A stretch of DNA of 64,000 nucleotides, taken from assembly GCF_028583425.1 (NCBI RefSeq), contig NC_072794.1:23619232-23683231 (forward strand), in the 5' to 3' direction. The notes below the pieces were generated by a model. It did no database searches. It was not told where the DNA came from and worked only from the letters and a program-made list of their open reading frames with translations. Within the stretch, counting starts at the first letter, position 1. Every line of letters starts with the position of its first letter. Both the position numbers and the translations under genes were made by a program. Positions 54,487 through 64,000 of this stretch are shown piece after piece. Source of the stretch: Eublepharis macularius. Its lineage: Eukaryota > Chordata > Lepidosauria > Squamata > Eublepharidae.

Positions 54487-55659
54487 GCGGAGAATTTGCT
54501 GTATAAAAAGGGAGTGCATCATCCTATGGCCTACTTCTGATCTCTAGCAATACGTCTGCATTAAAATATGGTATCCTGTTGATGCCAGTGAGTTTTGGAT
54601 CCCTTACTCTGTAGCTGGCTGCATCTCTGTCTAAATATTATGACACACTCAGCATAGTGCTCTGGGTGGTTCCTGCAGCCTATTGGTATGGGTAGAACTT
54701 TTGTCAAAAAGAACTCCGGCTCGGTCTCCAAAAAGGCAGGGAAAAAACTTCCTTCTTCTCAGTCCAATGACTGATATGAAGTGCCTCCGCTGAGATTTCT
54801 CCACAGAGACATTGGGTTTTCCTGGCAAGGAGGCCCACGAGATACTCAGCAGAATGTCTACAGCTTTGCATGTCAAGGAGAGCCAGGAGGCTGGACATGC
54901 CAGCCAAGGGAAACACGATGCTGGTCCCAAGAACGCCTTTTACAGAGACAGAGGCACACAGAGGATTTGGAGGAGACGACTGAGGCGGGCTCAATTTTAT
55001 TTTATTTTTTTTTTCTTCACAAATTCCCAGCAAAAAAGTCTCAGGATCTGAGTGGAGATAGGTCGTTGTGGGTGATGATGGTGGTTTTCTGAGTTTCTAA
55101 TGTTCCCTGTTGATTAAGGAACCCTTAATCCACCGACCTCCTTTTGAAACCCCAATCGCTCATACAGAGCGGTTTGTCAAGCATGAGTTTTCATGGCCAA
55201 AGACCAAGAGAAGGGAGTTCCCCCTCTAATCAGGGGGATGAAAACTCGAGAAAGAAAAGGCAAGAATCGCACAGGTCTCTGTGAAACGGCAAGCCTGGCT
55301 GGCAGTTGCTAGACAAATAATCTCTGGAAGCCATGAAGCTTTGCTGACTGAGGAGACAGAGGGGCCTGAAGAAAGAATGAAACCACAACTGAAGAGTAAA
55401 AATGGGCCATGCCCTTCCCATTGTGGTCAGCACATTGTGACACCTCATAAATTATGTGTAAAGGTCCAAACAAAGCTTCAAAGGGCATGCTGAGGTCTGC
55501 ATTTCTTTTGACACCTCCTTTCTGAACTCACAAGTTTTTTTTAAAAAAAAACAACGGTTGAAACGATTACCACAGTGAGTGAACTTTGCTCATGAGAGGG
55601 CTAGTTATAAGAATAATTACTCTGGTTCAAAAGTTGCCCCAGGCCTTCTAATCCAGTCC

Positions 55660-55892
55660 TGTGTCCCAAGCTGGTGGGCACAGCAGATTAGGATCTGGGA
55701 AACCCAGGCTTGAATTGCTACTCTGCCATGAAAGCCACTGGGTGACCTTGGCCCAGTCATTCTCTCTCTCAGCCTAGCTTACCTCACAGGGATGCCGTGA
55801 GAACAAAATGGAGGAGGGGAGAATGTCGTAAGACACTTGGGACCCCATGGAAGAATCAGGGCAAAAATATCTAAATAAATAAATAAATAAAG
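55660..55892 (+). mobile_element. Sauria-type SINE
   Basis: Degraded head, then GGGTGACCTTGGCCCAGTCA, CTCAGCCTAGCTTACCTCAC, CGTGAGAACAAAATGGAGGA and an AAATAAATAAATAAA tail. Confidence 0.85.
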
Positions 55893-56078
55893 CCCCTGAT
55901 ATCCTATCACATAACCATATTTGCAATTAAAAACCAATAAGGAAGGCAATTCCACAAATACTTTGAGCATGTCATGGTCTGGAGCTGCAGGTCACGAAGA
56001 CAAGAGATCCAAGGTTTAAGGGCCAAATTATATGTCTGGAGCTCCTTTCACAACACTGACTGGTGAAGGGAGACTAAC

Positions 56079-56310
56079 GGCGGAACCACAAGTGACAAAA
56101 GGCACAGGTTGGACACTTGTCAGCTTCCCTCAAGTTTTGATGGGAAATGTAGACAGCTTGGCGGAATGTTGGACAAGTGACAGTTGAAAAGTCCATTGGA
56201 CAGCAGTCAGAGAGCGAAGCTGCGAGACTAGGATGCCTACATTTCCCATCAAAACTTGAGGGAAGCTGACAAGTGTCCAACCTGTGCCTTTTGTCACTTG
56301 TAGCTTGGCC
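56079..56310. mobile_element. Palindromic MITE related to the GGGCCAAGCTACAAGTGAC family
   Basis: The right arm ends GTCACTTGTAGCTTGGCC, like 24916-25033, but the inner stem differs: CTTCCCTCAAGTTTTGATGG and its inverse. About 80-bp arms with a 75-bp loop. Confidence 0.75.
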
Positions 56311-56543
56311 ATCTCTCAAGGCCTGGGCATTGGGGAAGTGTTCTTTCCCCCATGCCATTTCCCCAGCTGGAAATGCTCACTTCCCCAAGAATTCTTTCAG
56401 CCACAGAAGTGAAATGATAGGAATTCATAGTGCCCCCCTCCCCCATACACACACCACCACTGGTGCTTCAAGACAGCACATGTTTCTCTCAGCGGGAGGT
56501 TTACATGTTTCCAATTGAGTAGTCAAACCCTTGTTCCCTGGTG

Positions 56544-56755
56544 CAGGGTTGCCAGTTTGCAGGTGGAGCCTGGATACCTCCCAGAATTAATCTCCAGACT
56601 ACAGAGATTAGTTTCCTTGGAGAAAATGGCTGCTTTAGAGGATAGACTCAACGGCATTATACCCCACTGAGCTCTCTTCCCTCCTCAAACCCTTCCCTCC
56701 CCAGTCTCCATCCCCAAATTGTCAGAAATGTCTCAAGCCAGGGTTGGCAACCCTG
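56544..56755. mobile_element. hAT-type MITE (TAGGGTTGCCA family)
   Basis: CAGGGTTGCCAGTTTGCAGG to AGGGTTGGCAACCCTG; full body in between. Confidence 0.75.
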
Positions 56756-56918
56756 GCAGGGCCAAGGAGAAGGTTTAGGACAAACAGTAGCAGAGGTTAA
56801 TGAAGCCCAGTGGGAGCAGAGCTCATAAATCTGTGCCTGCAGCCGGCAAATAATTTTCCTAAACCTGTGTTTAGGCTCTAGTTTCAGGCAAAGAGAAGAC
56901 GACACCATAGATACTCCT

Positions 56919-57156
56919 TAGGGTTGCGAACTCCAGACTGGGAATTTCCTTGAGATTTGGGGGGGGGGGACTGGGGTGGTGGTGGAACCGGGGGCGGGGG
57001 AGGCAGGTTGGGGAAGAGAAGGACTTTTGTGCAGTATAAATCCATAGAGTCTGCCCTCCGCAGCCACCATTTTCTACAGAGAACCAATCTCTGTTGTCTG
57101 GAGATAGTTGTAATTCCAGGAAATTTCCAGGCCTCAGCTGAAGGTTGGCAACTCTA
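56919..57156. mobile_element. hAT-type MITE (TAGGGTTGCCA family), reverse orientation
   Basis: TAGGGTTGCGAACTCCAGAC on the left, GAAGGTTGGCAACTCTA on the right. A G-rich run (GGGGGGGGGGA) has expanded inside near 56959. Confidence 0.75.
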
Positions 57157-57365
57157 ACTCCCCTGTTCCTCTATCACCGCCCCTGGTCTCCCCAAGCACA
57201 CTGGAATCTGTCAGAGGAAGCAACCCTTGTACCTGTTTAGTGTGTGAAATGGATTACTGGGAATCAACAACGGGGCTCCTTAATGTGCATGCACGAGATA
57301 CTGTTCACACAGGCACACTAAGGATTCAGCTACATGTTATTTCTTTTGAGTTTATTTCAAGTTTA

Positions 57366-57382
57366 TTATTATTATTATTATT
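57366..57382. repeat. Short (ATT)n tract
   Basis: About six ATT units. Confidence 0.8.
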
Positions 57383-58104
57383 TTGCACATGTAGCTGTCA
57401 ACATAACTTTATCAAGGAGAACAGTATGGGAAGGAAGGTTCTTTCTTCCTTTCTGACAAAGGCAGCTTTGACACTCAAAAGCTCATACCTTACAAATCTA
57501 GTTGGTCATTAAGATGCTATTTATAAAAAAGGTAAAGGTAAAAAAGTAAAGGTGCTATTTATTAAAAAGGTAAAGGTAAATTTAAAAAAGGTAAATTTAT
57601 TAAGTTCTGTGATTTTGGCCCATAGTGATTTCAGCCAGACAGTGATTTCAGCTCATAAGAACATCTTTATTGCCCACTATATACAGATCTATGCACCCAA
57701 TACTACGCCCCTTTTCAGTAACCCCAATAAATACACATGCAACTAGGCTCCTTCATTTGCATGCACTAAATACAACGTAACATATTTACAAAGCAGCAAT
57801 TGGTCCTCATCCAGGAGGATCAATTGACTGCTGCTAATCCTATTACCCAACAAGATTGCAGACCTGAGGAGCCCTGCTTTAATTGAAGCTAGCTCAGTAC
57901 ATAACACCATTGGACCCGGGTCGTGCTCTTTCAGCCCTGCCATTTCTTTACTGAAAAAAGCCTCTCCTGTTTTTCCCCTGCATGGAAGTACTCCTGTATT
58001 TTCTTCTGCAGCAGGGATAGAAGCAGTTCAGTTTTACCAGGAAAATTCTGACAGCCAACCCTAAATTCTAGCTTTGATACACAAAGAAATCTGGCAACTG
58101 ATTG

Positions 58105-58312
58105 GTTGAAAACATTTTCTTCATTTATAGCCCGCTTCTTTCCAAAGCAGTTTACATTATTCTCCTTGCCTCCATTTTATCCTCACAACAATCCTGTGAG
58201 GTAGATTAGGATGAGAGTGTGTAACTGGCCCAAAGTCACCAAGCAAGCAAACCTGGCTGTACCAGACCTTACTCTGACACTCTAACCAGTGTACCACACT
58301 GGCTCTCAAATG
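58105..58312 (-). mobile_element. tRNA-derived SINE (Sauria type)
   Basis: Minus strand: GAGAGCCAGTGTGGTACACT head with GGTTAGAGTGTCAG, then GGTGACTTTGGGCCAGTTAC and CTCACAGGATTGTTGTGAGG. Confidence 0.85.
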
Positions 58313-59259
58313 TACAAGAACACATAGTGGGTCAAATTTTGTATAGTATCCAGACCTTATATAATAGACGTTCATTAAAAAAAACTTCCAGTCTTGCATT
58401 GATGAGTTTTATAAGTCTGATTTAGTAAATGATTATGTTAGGAACGCCGAGACCTGCTTTACTGAACCAAAAATTAATCCTGAACAGTTCTTGGAATACC
58501 AACCTGTCCCTTCATGGGTAACCTCATCCACTGTATCAGGATACAGACCACAAAAATGCCTGATGTCGTAAGTGTAATCTGTGCCTATGAGTAGACCTCT
58601 TTATTTGGATAGAATTGTGCACATGTAGGCAAGGGGCTCATGTGCAAAGCTGATAAAGAGAAAGGGGAGAAAAATGTCCCTTTTGAGAAACAGAGCTATG
58701 TTGGGGGGAAAAGAAATCAGATAATTGGGATCTTTATGATTGCTGTTAAAAATGTTCTGGAACCAATTCAAATACCAATCAGAAACCACATTGTTCAGTT
58801 AAATCACTTTCAGATGCCATTTCAGATACAGAGTACAATTACACCCAGTTTTCAAATGTAATGTTCCATCTTTAAAAAAAAAACAACCTTATTTTCCCTT
58901 ATTTTATTTTTATCCCCCTTGGCAGAAGTTCAGGCCTGCCACAGATGATCTATGGATGAGCTTTCAGCTTTTCCTTCATGACTTAAGCTTTGCTCAACCC
59001 ACCAGGCTGTTTTTAAGAGTCCCATTAAACAGACAGCATGGCTGTTTGCTTTCTGTATTGTAGAGGTCTGGCAGAGCTGAAAGGACCAAGATGGCTGTCC
59101 AACTGCTCTTTGGAACTTTGTACATTGTACAAAAATACCGTGATCAGGGTTGTCAAGTCTCTTGAGCCACCACCTCTAATATTTTAGGGCCTTGAACTTG
59201 AACTATTTTAGGGCCAATTAACTTAGGGGCACTGGAGAAGGAAATTGGGGAGGAGTAAG

Positions 59260-59440
59260 GCTGCCAGCCTCCAGGTAGGGGCTGGAGATCTCCTGGAATT
59301 TCTCCCCTGGAGAAAATGGCTGCTTTTGAGGGTGGGCTCTATGGCATTATAGCCCAATGAGGTTCCTCCCCAAGCCCTCTCTTCCTCAAGCTCCACCCCC
59401 AGATACCCAGGAATTTCTCAACCCAGAGCAGGCAAATCTA
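59260..59440. mobile_element. hAT-type MITE (TAGGGTTGCCA family), worn ends
   Basis: Body CAGCCTCCAGGTAGGGGCTG, GAGATCTCCTGGAATTTCTC and GGAGAAAATGGCTGCTTTTG are clear. Confidence 0.75.
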
Positions 59441-59790
59441 GGGAGGAGGGAAAGGGCGAAAAAAAGCTTGGTGCACCAGACATGGGGCATAAGAGAAAGA
59501 GGCTCTCAGAGGAATGCCTGAGAAAGTTCAAGGGAACATGTGCTGTTTTGTCCACAAACCAGCATGAGCAAAGCCAGAAGAAGAAATGGGAAGGAAAACA
59601 GGACCAAGTCTGAAGCTGTCTCAGCATTGGGTTTCTCCTCCACCACCCTCTGGAAATTCGTAAGGAAGGGGCAGCAGAGTCAAGTAGGACAGCAGATGGT
59701 TGGCTGACTCTCTCTGACTGTCTCTTGGTGTTCACAATGCCGCCCTATTTCCTTCATTCCTCCTGCTGTTCCAGCTTGGACTACCAATTC

Positions 59791-60078
59791 CTAACTCACT
59801 GCTACTGTATTTGCTCTCCCTCCCCTCTTGCGGGTTGAGTCATGCTCATCGTAGGTCCCCAAACAGAAGGGAACTTTCTCGGTAATGGCAGCAAGGAGCT
59901 TTTTACGAGCCACGTATGCCTCTGGGTTTTCACCTGGAGCCTGGTGCTCCATGATGTACAGCCTGTTTGCAGTTTGGCCAGGCCAAATGAGCTGCATTAT
60001 TTCTTTCATCCACTGGGTCATGCAAAGGGCACTGTGATCCTTAATGGCTATGCCTGACTCTATGGCTAGAGCAGCCAT
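59791..60078 (-). pseudogene. Possible endogenous-retrovirus gag-like relic
   Basis: A 95-codon minus-strand frame shows a tryptophan-rich helix-like block followed by a glutamine/glutamate-rich block with a tyrosine-valine-alanine-arginine step, which loosely resembles retroviral capsid regions. No protease, RT, LTR or primer-binding site is visible nearby. The fragment is isolated, and the assignment rests on resemblance alone. Confidence 0.25.
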
Positions 60079-62056
60079 TCAGATGCACAAAGCCTGGCTA
60101 GCTGGGTTAAATCAGCTCCATTTGTAGTGGGGTGCAGGGTGATGCCTGCAATCTCTACCATTAATCTGTTACCCAAACAGGAGCTCTCTGTAATTTGTTG
60201 GAGGAATTAACGTTAAAGGAGATGCAGCTTGAGAGGGTAACTAGGAATGTCCACCTATGTATACCAGGATTGTTCCCTTAGAGAACTCTCAAATTAATCA
60301 GGCAGATGTTCAGCAGGAAAGGGGGGGGGTTATTAAAAAAGAAATAAAATGTAATCAGACAAGCACAAAATACACTCAGCACACATACAAGGCTAGCTAA
60401 GAAAACAAAGAGGAAAATGGGAGAGAGTAATTTGGAATAGGGTGATCATTACCAGTCCTGAAGAAGGAGCAAAATGACCAGCTTTTTACGGGGAGAAGGA
60501 GAAAGGACTCAGGCATATCTGAGGGTATGTTTATGGGTCCGGAACGCATACATACAGCACATGGCTGGGAAGCCCAGTTATAAGGAAAAATGTTCTCTGG
60601 GGGAAAACTGATGTTACCCCAAAATAATACCTTACTAGCTTGTCCGGAGGTAGGGCAATAAATTGGGAAAGGTGTGATATGACTATCTGGGATAGACTAT
60701 ATTGCTTGATGACCTGATGAGTGCCAGGTAGGAAGGCTATCAGATGTGCTGAATAACCTGATTAGGTAAGTGGGGGAGGAAAGATGAAGGCATTGAAGAG
60801 ATTAGTCAGAGAGGTATATCAGGAAGCCTTTTTTCCTCTGCTGTTTTCCAGTGCATGGAGTCAGTCATTCCCCCTAAGATTCATGGCTTGGTGACTTTCC
60901 AATCTCCAGGCGGGCCAGCATCTTGTCTGCCTGGGCCCAGGCAGTGTTTAGGACTTACGGCTAGGGGTTTATAATGTTCTATATCTATAAGTTGCTCTTT
61001 TAGCATGAGAAGAGTGTCTGACTGCTAACACAAATTGGGCCCACATGTGCCTAGGAAGGACTTCCCGAAGAATGTCTGATTGACAGGCCCCATGCTTTCC
61101 ATGTGGGGGACATGAGGACTTTATAACTTGTGAATTGTCCCTCAGCTGGAAAAGTTGGGGAGATACATGGCATAGCACTGGGATGGTAAATGGTGGGTTT
61201 GGGGGCAAAATAGAGTTGCCAGGTCATTGCTGGCAATGTCTGGAAGATGCAGAGAACAGAGTCCTAGTGATTGGTGTAACTAACCTGGAAGCGGTGTCAC
61301 CATATTGGAGTGATGCTCTAGGATTCACATAAAAACTATGCTTTTTACCATAGAGTTTCAAGTAAATTCTAGAAGTTCACCCCAACATGGTAACATCACT
61401 TTGGGGTTTGTGCTGTGATGCTGTAGTATCCTCTTGATAGTGATTCCCTTTCCCAACTTTCCTCCCACTGCTCCATTGAGCAGCAGAGGAAACAGCAGAT
61501 CCCAGAATGGGAGGTCTCCTGCTATATCCTGGCTGCCCTAGAGAAGAACCTGGCGATTCAGGGATGGAGGCTGTTGAATATGGGGAACAGGGTAGAGATA
61601 ACAGTAAAAGTTCTTACCAAGCCAAGCAGAATATAATTTGTCATCTTTGTTCTGTTCTCTCACCCTGAGATGACACTCATTTATTTTATTTGAGATTTCC
61701 ATATCACCAAAAGATGAGGGATGACATCAGTTTTGAAGCAAACATGTTCAACAGTCTGATTTCCTGTGTTTGACTGTAGTGAATGATCAGATGTGAGCAG
61801 ATGACAGGGTCTGTTCAGTTCAGCACTGAACTACAGTGCCTCCTGAACAAGTTTGCGTAAGGTTTATTGCAAGACTGCACATGTGTGAAAACACTGCCAA
61901 TTCAAACAAATTGGCAGCCACTAAGGACTACTTAGATGAACACTGAATGGTGGGATTTTTTTAAAAAAACATAGCATTTATTTTTCACTGATTGATATGA
62001 TTAGTGAATGATTTAGCTATCTATTTAAACAACTGCCTGTTGAGCAGACCAGCCAC

Positions 62057-62384
62057 ACAGCAAGGACAGGTTAGGGGGAGTAGAACTGTAACAAGATTAG
62101 CACATCAAGCACCAATCCATATGCAAAAGAACCTCCTCAGGATACAGTGAAGCCTCCCGCCATTAGCATTCCACACCCTGGGAAACTCTTACAGAATGAC
62201 TCAGCTCAACCCCACCCCTCCTGAGTAGATACAAATGACCTACATCTTTTCCACACTGTGACACTGAGAGATCTCTGTCTTTTGGTGCTACACCTCTGAA
62301 GATGCCAGCCACAGCTGCTGGCGAAACGTCAGGAACTACAATGCCAAGACCACGGCAATACAGCCCGGAAAACCCCCAACAACC
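62057..62384 (+). mobile_element. Penelope-like terminal fragment
   Basis: It contains GAAGATGCCAGCCACAGCTG, CTGGCGAAACGTCAGGAACT and ACAATGCCAAGACCACGGCA near its end. The upstream part (CATATGCAAAAGAACCTCCT) belongs to the same repeat as I know it from reptile sequence. Assignment to Penelope-like elements is from memory. Confidence 0.6.
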
Positions 62385-62595
62385 ATAATTAGCTGATTGA
62401 TACCAGGAGGTGTTGCTAGGTGATTGTTGTTTAAGACCCTGGCACTGGTGCTTGCATGTCACACAGGGGTCTTTTGCTGCTGGAGGCTGACATGAAACGC
62501 CACCATTATGGCTACTGTATAGCTGCAAAGTTGTTTGACACACTGGTCTAATTCTGCAGTGGAGAAGCGAAGAGATCTGAGACTCAGCTCATGAG

Positions 62596-63404
62596 TAGAC
62601 ATGGGTACGAACAGAAAAAAAATGAACATGGTGTTCGTTGGTCGTTGCCATTCACGAACAATGAACAACGAACATTGACAAACATGATCCTGTTCATGAA
62701 CATGTTGTTCGTGGGGGCCAGCAGACTCTCCTTTAGTCATCAAGATCCCTACTGCACCACTCCCAGAAACCCTACCTGAGCAGGCAGCAGGAAAGGTACC
62801 AATAATAAATAATAGCTTGGCCCCAGAACCTGGCAGCAGCCCTGGAACTTGAAGGGGTAGATCCTTACTGCACCACTCCCAGAAACCCTACCTGAGCAGG
62901 CAGCAGGAAAGCTACCAATAAATAATAGCTTGGCCCCAGAGCCTGGCAGCAGCCCTGGAACCTGAAAGGTAGATCCCTATCCCACAACACACAAAGAAAA
63001 TTCAAGCTCCAATGCACTCACTCTGTCCCTGTAACAGCAGCTGTCTCTGCCTGAAAGCCAGAGCTGGGAGCCCCCCCCCCCTGGTCTTTTCCTCTTGTAA
63101 CAAATTTGGAGCTCCAGTCCACACTTGGAAGGAAGACCTGCCTATCAAGCTAAATTGGGCTTAGATTTGGGGTTTCCAGGGCAACAGCAGGAGTTCAGAC
63201 AGAGTTCAGACAACCCCTGCCTAAGTTGCCAAGGGAATTGATTGCAGGTGCCAGACTGTCTGGCTTAACGAACAGCAACGAACGAGACTTGCAATGACCA
63301 CCTGTTTGTTAAGAATGGGGCCTCACAAACAGCTTGTTCGCGAACAGCAGATTGGGCTGTTCGTGGGTTTTTTTAGTTTGTATTGCTGTTCGTGCCCATC
63401 TCTA
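62596..63404. mobile_element. hAT-type non-autonomous element (TAGACATGGGTACGAACAG ends)
   Basis: An 809-bp element. Left end TAGACATGGGTACGAACAG; right end CTGTTCGTGCCCATCTCTA is its near-inverse. Perfect 8-bp duplication CTCATGAG (62588-62595, 63405-63412). Many GTTCGT/ACGAAC subterminal motifs. Two tandem units of about 116 bp begin at 62744 and 62860, with the start of a third at 62972. Confidence 0.92.
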
Positions 63405-63472
63405 CTCATGAGTGATCACTGCTGTTGAAGAGGGTATGTCCACCTGCTAAGCATGTTTGCCACAAAATTCTG

Positions 63473-63600
63473 CATCATGCATCTGACAAAGAGAACTTGA
63501 TTCTCGAAAGCTTATGGTACAATAAAGTTGGTTAGTCTTAAAGGTGCTACTGGACTCTTTTTGATTTTGCTACCACAGACTAACACGGCTAACTCCTCTG
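63473..63600 (+). repeat. Dispersed 3'-end repeat of unknown parent element
   Basis: Clear copy with TTCTCGAAAGCTTATGG, GGTTAGTCTTAAAGGTGCTA and CCACAGACTAACACGGCTAA. Best copy of the family listed at 22590-22690. Confidence 0.7.
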
Positions 63601-64000
63601 CATCTATGACAAAATTCTCAGCATCCCTAATTATCTAGTACACAAGTGTTGTCTGATTTTCACAACAACCCTGTAATGTATACTCAGCTCCAAGGGACTA
63701 GCCTTGGAGATGTCCTTGCTCCAAGTCCAGCATTCTATGCACTCACTCTACATTGGCTCTCTCACCTTTTACACTATCCAGATGGCCACTGATTCCTCTG
63801 TCACTGTATTTAATGAGCTCAAAACATTTTTAAAAGGGTCATTGGAATTGTGGAGAAATGCATTTTATGAAGCTAATATTTCAGTATGCATTCAATGTGC
63901 CACTGCCAGACCACATGGAGGTGACTTATTTATTTAGCTGGGTCACAACATGAATGCCTTAATGTTTTACCATAAACTTTAAAAAATCCTCTAAGTGTGG

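Larger units (their letters stand above)
47158..64000. other. Region downstream of NTMT2, no gene recognised
   Basis: The remaining 16.8 kb holds only repeats listed separately. Unassigned stretches without any recognised feature: 47200-48600, 49640-50130, 52800-53500, 54490-55650, 57160-58100, 58320-59250, 60120-62050. Confidence 0.7.

Overview
This is vertebrate nuclear DNA, almost certainly from a squamate reptile. It has split genes with GT-AG introns, Sauria-type tRNA SINEs, 5S-rRNA-like SINEs, L2/CR1-type LINE 3' ends with (AATAAA)n tails, and very many short palindromic DNA-transposon derivatives. I cannot name the species. No prokaryotic operon, CRISPR array or phage is present.

Two protein-coding genes are supported and lie head to head. 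On the minus strand, 7020 down to 527 holds the first three coding exons of KIFAP3 (kinesin-2 accessory subunit KAP3); the gene continues beyond the left edge. Its start codon sits at the edge of a CpG-rich promoter at about 6780-7340. On the plus strand, 24386-47157 holds four coding exons of NTMT2 (METTL11B), an alpha-N-terminal protein methyltransferase. All junctions keep frame and give a 316-residue protein with intact SAM-binding and catalytic motifs. The two genes are also neighbours in human (1q24), which supports both calls.

Layout: 1-526 KIFAP3 intron; 527-7020 KIFAP3 exons 3 to 1; 7021-24385 intergenic, with a 3.27 kb fold-back hAT-like element, a possible retropseudogene, a U2 snRNA 5' fragment and an L2/CR1-type LINE; 24386-47157 NTMT2, whose introns are full of SINEs, LINE ends, nested MITEs and a second fold-back hAT; 47158-64000 downstream sequence without a recognisable gene, again rich in MITEs and SINEs and with one more hAT at 62596-63404.

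The main discovery content is transposon biology. I could read 8-bp target-site duplications directly around at least seven elements (five exact, two imperfect), which assigns several repeat families to the hAT type. Two copies of a giant fold-back element share TAGGGGTGTGC ends and subterminal GCCGAAAG motifs; copy 2 appears to be in the opposite orientation with most of one arm deleted. Other regions show clear nesting: a tRNA SINE split twice, a hAT inside a hAT MITE, and a LINE inside a MITE. No transposase gene is visible, so all the DNA elements appear non-autonomous. I found no new enzymatic or defence system.
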